Positions 55,880 through 64,000 of a DNA stretch of 64,000 bases are shown one piece after another. Position numbers and translations under genes: made by a program. Below the pieces are notes generated by a model. That model was not told where the DNA came from. It did no database searches and worked only from the letters and a program-made list of their open reading frames with translations. How positions within the stretch are numbered: position 1 is the first letter of the stretch; each line of letters opens with the position of its first letter. Source of the stretch: Macrosoma leucophasiata. Its lineage: Eukaryota > Arthropoda > Insecta > Lepidoptera > Hedylidae. The stretch spans positions 20,942,501 through 21,006,500 of the forward strand of contig JAWQUS010000010.1 in assembly GCA_036365455.1 (NCBI GenBank), written 5' to 3'.

Positions 55880-56455
55880 GCTACTAGTTACTACTATTTG
55901 AGAGTTTTCTTCGCAACTTCTCACAAGTTATTTTTGAATGGGTAAATATCAATTTGCAGCAAATTACAGTAGTAACTTTATTATGTATAAATATTTTTTG
56001 TGACTTCTTTTGACCTTAAAAATATTATAATTAGACTACGAATTGCTTCACAAAATTAATGAGCCTCACTCAACGACCGATAAATATTATAATTCGTTTA
56101 TTTTTATTCCATCCACCACTTTTAAGGCAAACAATTGTAATTTATGAAATCACTTAGTACATTTTGTTTAAATTGACATGAATTGTTAATGAGTAAACAA
56201 GGATGTAAGTTGATATAATTTGCTCACCTATTACCTAAATTATCTCAAAACAATCTGTTTAATAAATCATTTAAAAATGCATTATTCTCGACATACCTAT
56301 CTAATGATTAAAGCAATGCAAAACATTTTAATACTAACTAAGAGCCACAACATAACCGTAAAAGTAAAAAAGTATTACAAAAATCAATGTCCATAATGCA
56401 ATACCATAACGATCGTAATTCAAAGTCCTAAGGACTACTTTTGTTATGTTTTGAC
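55880..56455. other. unassigned AT-rich sequence
   Basis: Nothing recognised. Confidence 0.5.
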
Positions 56456-56459
56456 AGTA

Positions 56460-56640
56460 TAACCATCTCTGTCGACGCAGCTGTCTCGCTCTCACAACAA
56501 TCGGCTATTTACAAAACTTTCGAGCAACGCGACGTTGCCGCCGTTGCGCCTGCGCTGGTGACGTCACGGTGGTCTTGTCTGCGTCTCTTTCTAAACAGTG
56601 CCTAGCCTACCAACCGTTGAAGGCCAGACCATTGCTGGTA
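56460..56640. promoter_or_regulatory. CpG-rich patch with a CRE palindrome
   Basis: GTCGACGCAGCTGTCTCGC, GCGACGTTGCCGCCGTTGCG and the perfect CRE TGACGTCA (56559-56566) stand out from AT-rich flanks, and no repeat family matches. It is compatible with a promoter or enhancer core. No TATA box and no open frame. Confidence 0.35.
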
Positions 56641-56734
56641 ACATATAGTTACATATTATTATATAGGACAAGACTGTTATGCTTTTAAAATAATTATTAC
56701 AATTTTATTTATTGACATTCACGCAATCGGATTA

Positions 56735-56764
56735 GTAAACCTAGTTACTAATAACTAGGTTTAC
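56735..56764. repeat. 13-bp-arm perfect hairpin
   Basis: GTAAACCTAGTTA pairs with TAACTAGGTTTAC across CTAA. Confidence 0.85.
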
Positions 56765-56804
56765 AACTTCGTAAATGAACGTGAAAGTAAAAAAAAATGG
56801 GTAT

Positions 56805-57070
56805 TATATTATTATATTTTATTTAAAGAAAAATGGAAAGAAAAATTTGACCTCAGGCGAGACCCGAACTCGCGGCCTACTGGGAATCTAGTCCAGCCGC
56901 TCTTCCAATTGAGCTACTGAAGTCCTACCAGATTTGTCAAATCTTTCCTTCACATTTATTGCCTTGCTTTATGGTAGCAGCAGCGCCATCTATTGCCAAC
57001 CATGCTAGTTAGGCAATAGATTTCTTTAAATAAAATATATTTCACAAGCATGTGTTAATGCGAAATAATG
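56805..57070 (-). mobile_element. T-element, subfamily a, with an extra insert
   Basis: Left arm TTTTATTTAAAGAAAAATGG. The tRNA-like cassette is at 56850-56923 on the minus strand (acceptor ACCTCAG region, T-arm GCGAG TTCGGGT CTCGC). Beyond it a segment shared with 59275-59344 is inserted (56946-57021), then the right terminus CTTTAAATAAAATATATTTC and ACAAGCATGTGTTAATGCGA. Confidence 0.72.
56946..57021 (-). repeat. short dispersed repeat with ATAGATGGCGCTG core
   Basis: CCTTCACATTTATTGCCTTG and ATGGTAGCAGCAGCGCCATC reappear in reverse at 59275-59344, and the core again near 63269. Confidence 0.7.
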
Positions 57071-57079
57071 TAAAAACAA

Positions 57080-57930
57080 TTATATTATTATTCCTGAGTC
57101 AAAAAAGTTTACTTTGGGTTTCTATTTAGGGATATTCTCAGTAGCTCCTCCGAAATTTGAACATTGGAACATTTTTTGGGACATTTATTCAAATTTTGAA
57201 TACATCATTCACAGATAAATTCGTGATCGATGGACAACTTTATAAATACATAAGTTAATTACTTTATAGGTAGGTATATGAGACAGAAAAACACGCTTAG
57301 GTATGTTGAAGTTAATCATAGTGATAAACCTACTAATATTTATCCCAATTCACATTACGCAGATGAAAACGAATTAAAAATCACGAAGCAAATACGTAAA
57401 AAAAACGCAATAGACTTTCATCGTTTTCATTTGATATTCCTTTGACGACTTATAGAGTTATTGAAGGAAATACTCTTCACAATAAAATTGGTTCCAATGT
57501 TATTAGGGTCGGACCGAGAGCTTCCTTACCAATATCCATTTCAGGCAAAATTGGATTTATTTAATTTCTTGTACCATAAAAAGAAAACATATGTCAAAAC
57601 AAATATTATTTTAGTGCGGTATTAGAACGTAGCCATTTTAATGAAAATGTCTTCTGACTGATGAGCTTTTATTTACTCTTGCTCCACTCCATAAGTGTTG
57701 GTTATAGATACAGGTTAAGAATTTTCTATCCTGAAAGGTATCTTCTATGCTTTTATCTACATCCACGTTTATTAAGGTTTTTCTAAAGGTATGAAAAATA
57801 GGAGCTTATCGGCATTCCCTAACTCCGAGGATGCGACTCAGAATATTCCGAATTGGAAAAACCCAAAATTAGGCTTACCTACTATTTTACCAGAAACTCT
57901 ATCTTCTCTCACCCATCAAACATCCATGTA
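57080..57930. other. unassigned AT-rich sequence
   Basis: Nothing recognised. Confidence 0.5.
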
Positions 57931-57932
57931 AA

Positions 57933-58123
57933 TCCCTACTAATATTATAAAAGCGAAAGTAACTCTGTCTGTCTGTCTGTCTGTTACCTTTTCACGTCCA
58001 ATCGACAGAACCGATTTTAATGAAATTTGGTACCGAGATAGAGCTGACTTTGAGAAAGAACATAGGCTACTTAGTTATTTATAAAACGACATCCACACGG
58101 GCGAAGCCGCGGGCAACAGCTAG
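57933..58123 (+). mobile_element. non-autonomous Helitron with CTGT microsatellite
   Basis: It starts TCCCTACTAATATTATAAAA, has (CTGT)n at 57966-57983, and ends GGGCGAAGCCGCGGGCAAC and AGCTAG followed by T. It has no coding capacity. Confidence 0.85.
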
Positions 58124-58454
58124 TAAGAAATAAATAAAAGTACCCATTAATAAAGCCTGCTCTCACATGGATCAAACCTACCCTTTTTTTTTTCTTCCTT
58201 CTTGCTTTAATCCCATACCTCATTTGGGTTCAATCCCCCTCATACATTTGTTTCCTCATCGTGTCCTTATTCAAACTTTTTCGATAGTACTCGTATTACT
58301 CCTGACGGAGTCGACTTCGGCCTCTCTTCCCTCTTCTGTCTCGATCATTGCTTTATTCATATGGTCGTGGTCCAACCTCATAAACTGTACATACTGACGC
58401 GGATGGTTGAACAAAATTAAGTCTCCGCAATTAAAAATTCTATATTTACTAAAT

Positions 58455-58680
58455 CCATCTGCCGCCAAATGGTAGTGTTCAGCACTATTGTACCGTGTGT
58501 TAGAGGATAATGTATAGCCATGTATCAACATCACAGAGGAAAAAAAAATTAGACCTCATGGGTAGCATCCGCGTTTTGATCCCCAACTATCACGGACACA
58601 AAACATCTTAACCATCAGGGGTGAAATGGCATTTCGACCAGAGTCATCACTTATCATCCATCTAAATCATATACTTGTTT
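58455..58680 (+). mobile_element. S1 SINE, highly diverged
   Basis: CTGCCGCCAAATGGTAGTG, TTCAGCACTATTG and CATATACTTGTTTGC keep the order. The first 50 bases are missing. Confidence 0.55.
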
Positions 58681-58689
58681 GCTATAAAG

Positions 58690-58760
58690 AAATCTACTGC
58701 CACTAACAGGGATTGAGTTGGTGGGTCGTCACGTCCCAACGCTGACTGATAGTACATACC
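58690..58760 (-). mobile_element. RTE-like retroposon scrap
   Basis: CCACTAACAGGGATTGAGTTG and GGGTCGTCACGTCCCAACGC resemble the 2080-2125 segment. Confidence 0.4.
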
Positions 58761-58764
58761 GGAA

Positions 58765-59940
58765 GTTAAAACAAACGGTTAATTTGTCAGTCAAACTATG
58801 ACGCACCATGTTTGGACATTAGCGACGGATGTTTTAGAAATATCGAAGCAACATTAGCAGTAGCAGATGTAATCAGATGTTATTTAATAAACATGGGCTA
58901 TTGTCACCGCGTTAACATAATAATAGGTTGTAGTTGACTTAAATTATCAAATATTATGAAATTTCCTACTTCACTTTTATAAATGCCTCCAAAAAGAAGG
59001 TTACCAATTTGTCGGAATCGCTTTTTTATGTTTGTTCTCCGAATTCTCTGAGATGACTTGACCGATCGCAAGGATTTTAGTGCCCTTAAAAAGCAGATAT
59101 CTCCGAAATGGGTCTGAAGAAATGTAATTCCATTGATTTTCGAACCACCAAAATTCGTCACTTGAGGTTTTTTTGTCAATAAAAATATAATTGTTTTATA
59201 CTATAAAACAATTATTAAGCGTAAAAGCGACTTTTTTACGATGTTCAATAAACTGCAAAGTCTATTATATCGGTTGCCAAACAAGCATAGTTTGGCAATA
59301 GATGGCGCTGCTGCTACCATAAAGCAATGCAATAAATGTGAAGGGAATAAAAATATAATTAGTGTCAGTATCATCTTCAGGATAATGAGGAATTTCGTAG
59401 ATAAATCAGTTTTCATCAAAATAATGTAATGTATATTCAAGCTGAGTGCCAAACGGAGTAAACAGTATAATGCCAAGCTAAGCAGATACCTTAAAAATAT
59501 GAGCTATATTCGTTCTGAGAACAAGTTATCAGTTGTATTCTAATCGTAAAAATGAAAATGTCTCAGAAAACTATCCTTCAAATGTATAAAACACAGTTTA
59601 TGTAACACGCACAAAAAAATATTTCAATTCGGACATTCCCAACATACCTATGCCCTGTTGCTATTTCAACTCCAATATTAAATAAAAGCTTTTCTAGAAG
59701 ACATACTCGTAAATCGTTAATTCAGCTAAATCATACTGCATTTGTCCGGCTGCCGGAACATTCCAGAAATAGTGATCGCAAATAATATTAAAACATGAAT
59801 CATTGGCCGTCAAACTTGGCGCATTACCTAAAATGCAATTAATCCTAAATGGCGAAAACTTTGATTGCGTTGACCATTGTTCGAAGTTCCTCACAAATCT
59901 ATTCAGAAATTGGGTCAAGTTATACTATTATACATATGCT
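58765..59940. other. mostly unassigned, one dispersed short repeat
   Basis: It holds the hairpin ATAATTGTTTTATA / TATAAAACAATTAT (59187-59215) and the short repeat at 59275-59344. Overlapping ORFs of 87-91 codons on the minus strand have no features. Confidence 0.4.
59275..59344 (+). repeat. short dispersed repeat, second copy
   Basis: GGCAATAGATGGCGCTGCTG and CTACCATAAAGCAATGC match 56946-57021 in reverse. TTTGGCAA at 59289-59296 pairs with TTGCCAAA just upstream (59274-59281). Confidence 0.7.
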
Positions 59941-59948
59941 ATATATTT

Positions 59949-60085
59949 TACTGGTGGTTCCAGTGTAGGAGCTCGTGGTTGAAGGCACGACCGCATTTCC
60001 TGATCTATCAGTCGTCAAATGCAGATGCGTTACCACCTCTGAGACCTAAGGTACATGTCTCTGTGATAGATATTACGAGGCCATA
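59949..60085. mobile_element. two S1 pieces joined in opposite orientation
   Basis: 59949-60018 is a plus-strand 5' piece (ACTGGTGGTTCCAGTG to ATCAGTCGTCAAATG). 60018-60085 is a minus-strand central piece (GCAGATGCGTTACCACCTC). Confidence 0.65.
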
Positions 60086-60190
60086 AATAGAATAGAATAA
60101 GAATAATTTATTGGTATAAAAGTACAAACAATCAGAACAATAGAAGAGTAGCTTAATAAGTATTATAAGCATGCTAGTAAAGATAAAACA

Positions 60191-60476
60191 TTTTTTTTTA
60201 TGTTATTGAAGTGGCAAACAAGCATGCAGTTCACATTGATGTTAAGTGATGACTGCAGCCTATAGACACCCACACAAAGACCGAGATCAAAATGCAGATG
60301 CGTTACCATTCCTGAGGCCTAAGTTGTTATGCCTCTGTGCCGGAAATTACAGGGCCGTACATTACCACCTGACCGGAACACGATAATACTGAACACTACC
60401 ATTTAGCGGCAAGTATATTAGGTAATGCGGTGGTGCCTACGCCCGCGAGCTCCGTCACTGGAGCTCAACCACCAGT
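60191..60476 (-). mobile_element. S1 SINE, full length
   Basis: From a T-run to GGAGCTCAACCACCAGT, close to consensus. Confidence 0.9.
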
Positions 60477-60479
60477 AAA

Positions 60480-60795
60480 AAATATTTATTTCACTGTAAC
60501 ATAAAAGTGTTATGTATAAAATATCTTTGATAAAAGTACGCATTGAATCCTAAACTGAGTCATCCTCGTATTTTAGGATTCATTGGTAGTGCTCTATTAG
60601 GTCGAAAACAATAGTATTAATTTATGACAAGCGTCAGTGAAAGTGTGCGGCTTATCCTAATTATTAAATTTAATTTAATTAAGCTTACCTACAAATTAAC
60701 TTAATCTAGTAAATACAAATTATAAATTAATTATACTGAAAACAAATTAGAACATGCGATTACGTATTATTTCTAGATCCTATTTTTATCAGATA
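60480..60795. other. unassigned AT-rich sequence
   Basis: Nothing recognised. Confidence 0.5.
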
Positions 60796-60982
60796 TCTTA
60801 ATATATATATAAATCTCGTGTCACAATGTTTGTCCTCAATGGACTCCTAAACCACTTAACCGATTATAATGAAATTCGCACACCATGTGCAGTTCGATCC
60901 AACTTGAGAGATAGGATAGCTTACATTACGCTATGACTAATAGGAGCAGAGCAGCGCGGGCGAAGCCGGGGCGGGCCGCTAG
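60796..60982 (+). mobile_element. Helitron monomer
   Basis: TCTTAATATATATATAAATC to GGCGGGCCGCTAG followed by T. It is almost identical to the tandem copies at 62642-63011. Confidence 0.85.
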
Positions 60983-61007
60983 TTTATATATATAAATCAA
61001 CATATAA

Positions 61008-61134
61008 CCGGCACACGATAGTGCCGAACACTACCATTTAGCGGTCGAGGTTAGGTAATGCGGTGCCCATCACGGAATGGATTCTGTGGTGCCTACGCCC
61101 TCGAGCTCCAATACTTGGTACTACACCACCAGTA
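61008..61134 (-). mobile_element. S1 5' half with a small internal duplication
   Basis: ACACGATAGTGCCGAACACT to TACACCACCAGT, with an extra CCATCACGGAATGGATTCTG near 61065. Confidence 0.72.
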
Positions 61135-61432
61135 AATTTTTTAATTGTTTTTTTTTTTCGTTCAAAATATTTTTTCTATATACGTTCAATTCAAGAACAT
61201 AATAGACTTGTAGTAAGGTTAAAAGGTTCAATTGAACTACAATAAGCATCCTTCATGTTTATTTAAGCGGCTCGTACAATTGTAACGGTCGTTTATCTAT
61301 TTGTTCTAATCGCTGTATTCTTCTTCGTACGTACTATTTTACATATTACTTTGTCTGTCGAGTTACTTGTGTACAATACAATACCCAGCAAGAAATGTTG
61401 TACATCGAGCTTAGAGCGAGACAGTCAGCTAT

Positions 61433-61507
61433 ACAGATGCGTTACCCCTCCTGAGGCCTAAGGTGTTATGCCTCTATGCTGGAAATTACAGGGCCGTACA
61501 TTACCAC
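61433..61507 (-). mobile_element. S1 central fragment
   Basis: CAGATGCGTTACCCCTCCTG to GGGCCGTACATTACCAC. It joins directly to a LINE fragment. Confidence 0.7.
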
Positions 61508-61582
61508 GTAGACGAGGCACGAGAGGTATGTCAGGACCGGGATATCTGGCGCTCTACACTATCTGCCTACCCCGTTAATCAA
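61508..61582 (+). mobile_element. non-LTR retroposon 3' fragment
   Basis: GAGGTATGTCAGGACCGGG and ATATCTGGCGCTCTACAC parallel 45478-45592. Confidence 0.55.
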
Positions 61583-61585
61583 AAT

Positions 61586-61775
61586 CAATTCAAACCGCCC
61601 ATAAGGCCACCGACATGGTTTATCGACTATCTATCGATAGCAACCGGGACTGACGGCTTAACGTGCCCTCCGAAGCACGGAAACGCGCATTTAATTTATA
61701 GTGCTTAACCGAGTAGATCGCTTATGATCTACACCAGCCGCGCCGAGCCATGCGCGCTTCACATGGCTCCCGTTT
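61586..61775 (-). mobile_element. P retroposon, 5' half
   Basis: In reverse it shows the family start (CGCGGCTGGTGTAGATCATA), the DREF-type CTATCGATAG and the AAACCATGTCGGTGGCC segment. The ATT-tailed end is missing and three element fragments abut in a row here. Confidence 0.75.
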
Positions 61776-61789
61776 TATTAGTGGCATGT

Positions 61790-62400
61790 AATTCTAAACG
61801 CATGTGATAGACTATTACAGTATCGCCACGCCAGTTTCGTGGTCCTAGAAAAAAAACGCTTACCCGCAGAACTGATTGCCCGTGTAAAATAAGGGTGATC
61901 ATCTTTGGCCTCTGAAGTTGCAATGCTCCTCCTCAGACCTCTACCTTTTCCTACAGCACACCGCGGACACTCCGCCGAAATTCCATACAAACGCTTAATT
62001 TCGTTTCTATTACACAGACATCAATCAGTGACATGTATTTACACGCGCACCTGTGTGCGTATCACGTACAAAATACCAACCGTCGCCCATAAGATGGGAA
62101 GGGGTTGAGTGATGCGAGCAAATCGGACGGGACGTCGAAGTGTCCATTCTATACGTAGTACTATTACGAGTACATATTCTCTGCCTACAGCCTATTACTT
62201 TATGCGTGAAGTCATGAAAAATCCTTTGAAGTTTTCACACACCATAAAACAATTCTAATAATTGAATGAACCAACACAATCTGGCAAATTGTAACTAAAA
62301 ACAAAATTTCGAATTTCCTTTTCAAATAAAGCAACCATTTGTTGTACATGAACATCAAAATATAAGATCCCATATATTGTAAAACGCTGTTTCACGTCCA
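61790..62400. other. unassigned, mildly GC-rich
   Basis: Short overlapping ORFs on both strands at 61778-62108 show no family features. The piece at 62040-62140 is unlike the AT-rich flanks. Confidence 0.4.
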
Positions 62401-62404
62401 TATT

Positions 62405-62632
62405 TCCCAAAGGAGTAGGCAGGAGTTAATGTATGATTCCCAAACGATTCGTCAGTTACAATTTGTCTCCCGTTGACGATCTAGGCACGTTACCAAACTC
62501 CGAGGGTGGCACTGAGTAGTAATATCTGAAAAATTGAAAAATCCCTATAGCACTAAACCCCTTATCACTGCTATCGCTAGGGCGTAGGCGTGTGTAGTAG
62601 CCTGCTACAATTACACTACGTAAAAACATACT
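62405..62632 (-). mobile_element. S2 SINE, diverged
   Basis: GGAGTAGGCAGGAGTTAATG, ACGTTACCAAACTCCGAGG and GTAGTAGCCTGCTACAATTA keep S2 order in reverse. Confidence 0.65.
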
Positions 62633-62641
62633 TATCTCTTA

Positions 62642-63133
62642 TCTTAATATATATAAATCTCGTGTCACAATGTTTGTCCTCAATGGACTCCTAAACCACT
62701 TAACCGATTATAATAAAATTCGCACACCATGTGCAATTCGATCCAACTTGAGAGATAGGATAGCTTACATTACGCTATGACTAATAGGAGCAGAGCAGCG
62801 CGTGCGAAGCCGGGGCGGGCCGCTAGTCTTAATATATATAAATCTCGTGTCACAATGTTTGTCCTCAATGGACTCCTAAACCACTTAACCGATTATAATA
62901 AAATTCGCACACCATGTGCAGTTCGATCCAACTTGAAAGATAGGATAGCTTACATTACGCTATGACTAATAGGAGCAGAGCAGCGCGGGCGAAGCCGGGG
63001 CGGGCCGCTAGTAATATATATAAATCTCGTGTCACAATGTTTATCCTCAATGGACTCCTAAACCACTTAACCGATTATAATAAAATTCGGACACCATGTG
63101 CAGTTCGATCCAACTTGAGAGATAGGATAGTTT
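62642..63133 (+). mobile_element. three head-to-tail Helitron monomers
   Basis: Unit 1 is 62642-62826, unit 2 is 62827-63011 (each 185 bp), unit 3 is 63012 to about 63133 (3' end lost). Each junction reads CCGCTAG directly followed by the next start (TCTTAATAT or TAATATAT), with no target base between. Units 1 and 2 differ at only a few positions. Confidence 0.88.
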
Positions 63134-63139
63134 AAATCT

Positions 63140-63660
63140 CAAATTATAGTCGCAATTTTAATTTATTGCTAATTATTTGTCCGTTATTATTTGACAGTCA
63201 CAATTATCTGTTAACTCCAAATGATTCTAACAGATGTCGATACCATTCGACTGGGTTGAGTGAGTAATCAATAGATGGCGCTGCTATGGTAAATCTACAA
63301 ACGTGTCATTTATGCTACATTTTAACAGCATAATTACCGCGTGTTGTTGACGCTATAAAATAAATTAAATTTATTTTGTAGTGAACGAAATACCGTATAA
63401 TTCAATTATTTTCACTTTTTAAATTTTTGGTGTTAGCATAGCCGGCCACGTGTTACATAGACTGAAGTGTAAATTGAATTCATATTATAATGAATGAAGA
63501 TAATACAGTGAAATTAATCCTGTTTTACAAGAGAGGTAGGTAAATAAGGAGATCACCAAATTTTTTTACAAATACCGTCTGTGTGAAAAAGCATAGTGGA
63601 CTCCGTGACTGATGTTCTCTTATTGTTCCTCTTAGATTGTTTACTATAATGTAATATAAC
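63140..63660. other. unassigned AT-rich sequence
   Basis: It includes one more CAATAGATGGCGCTGC core at 63269-63284. Otherwise nothing is recognised. Confidence 0.45.
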
Positions 63661-63671
63661 AAAAACTTTAG

Positions 63672-63700
63672 CCACAGCAACGCGTGGCCGGGTCAGCTAG
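63672..63700 (+). mobile_element. Helitron 3' end
   Basis: ACAGCAACGCGTGGCCGGG then TCAGCTAG and T. The upstream limit is not determined. Confidence 0.6.
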
Positions 63701-63704
63701 TATT

Positions 63705-64000
63705 ATTATATTTCATTGCGTAGTAAATATTAATGAACTTCGACTTACTTTCTTGTCCGATCCATACACGAGAGTAAGATACATACAAAACAGAATTACA
63801 ATAATTGTTAACTCAAAAATCATGAATAAACTTAATTTTGAGTCCTCCACCTGCCTCCTTTCGCGTACCTAATTTAACAAATGCAAACCACCATTGGAGT
63901 GAACGAGAGCAAAAATCTCACTCACTTCGATGAAGTTTGTTTTTTTTTCCAGAATAACCCAGTTGGAACTATGTTAGAAAACGAGGAAGTACGTTGGATG
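63705..64000. other. unassigned AT-rich sequence
   Basis: No feature is recognised up to the window end. Confidence 0.5.

Noticed and set aside
1..64000. CRISPR arrays, operons, ribosome binding sites, prophage
   Set aside because: The sequence is eukaryotic repeat-rich DNA; no regular repeat-spacer pattern or bacterial gene layout exists.

Overview
The window reads as a gene-poor stretch of a nuclear genome from a moth or butterfly. That assignment is an inference from repeat families: retroposon tails ending in (ATG)n after a 'CAGTGGACGTC...GGCTGA'-type motif, Helitron ends of the form 'GCGAAGCC...CTAGT', interspersed repeats holding CAGA microsatellites and ending 'GGTACGGAACCCTAAAAA', and tRNA-related SINEs. 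All are familiar from Lepidoptera. The sequence is clearly AT-rich. No ORF above 177 codons exists and I recognise no protein in any frame. There is no rRNA, no CRISPR array, no telomeric (TTAGG)n and no prokaryotic feature.

The dominant component is one SINE-like family (called S1 here, about 285 bp), with about 40 full, truncated, nested or inverted copies. Alongside it are two tRNA-derived SINEs (S2, S3), a retroposon with an (ATT)n tail (P), 3' ends of several non-LTR elements, at least ten Helitron copies or ends, one hAT-type element with a clear 8-bp target duplication, CAGA-bearing repeats, small inverted-repeat elements, and a family of at least seven fold-back elements that carry a tRNA-like cloverleaf between long inverted arms. 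The last family is the best candidate for something undescribed. Two subfamilies differ by paired changes in their acceptor and T stems.

Layout. 0-3.3 kb: GC-rich retroposon 3' region, an S2 copy, and a duplicated retroposon fragment split by an S1. 3.7-3.9 kb: a GC-rich promoter-like patch with a perfect RFX X-box. 5.9-22.5 kb: dense S1, S2, T-element, Helitron and hAT insertions. 23.2-24.9 kb: nested SINEs, the only convincing candidate coding exon (51 codons, + strand), then a CTCF-like motif. 25.9-32.8 kb: an interval poor in SINEs with promoter-like sequence near 30.4 kb. 32.8-45.9 kb: heavily nested SINEs and Helitrons. 46-52.6 kb: SINE-poor, with a tandem repeat of roughly 430 bp carrying fold-back duplications. 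52.7-64 kb: further S1 copies, T-elements, a CpG-rich patch with a CRE palindrome near 56.5 kb, and a head-to-tail Helitron array at 62.6-63.1 kb.

No set of genes acting together can be read here. The most sensible model is intron or intergenic DNA around one gene, of which a single internal exon may be visible, plus a few candidate regulatory patches. All coordinates of old repeats are approximate because no alignment was run.
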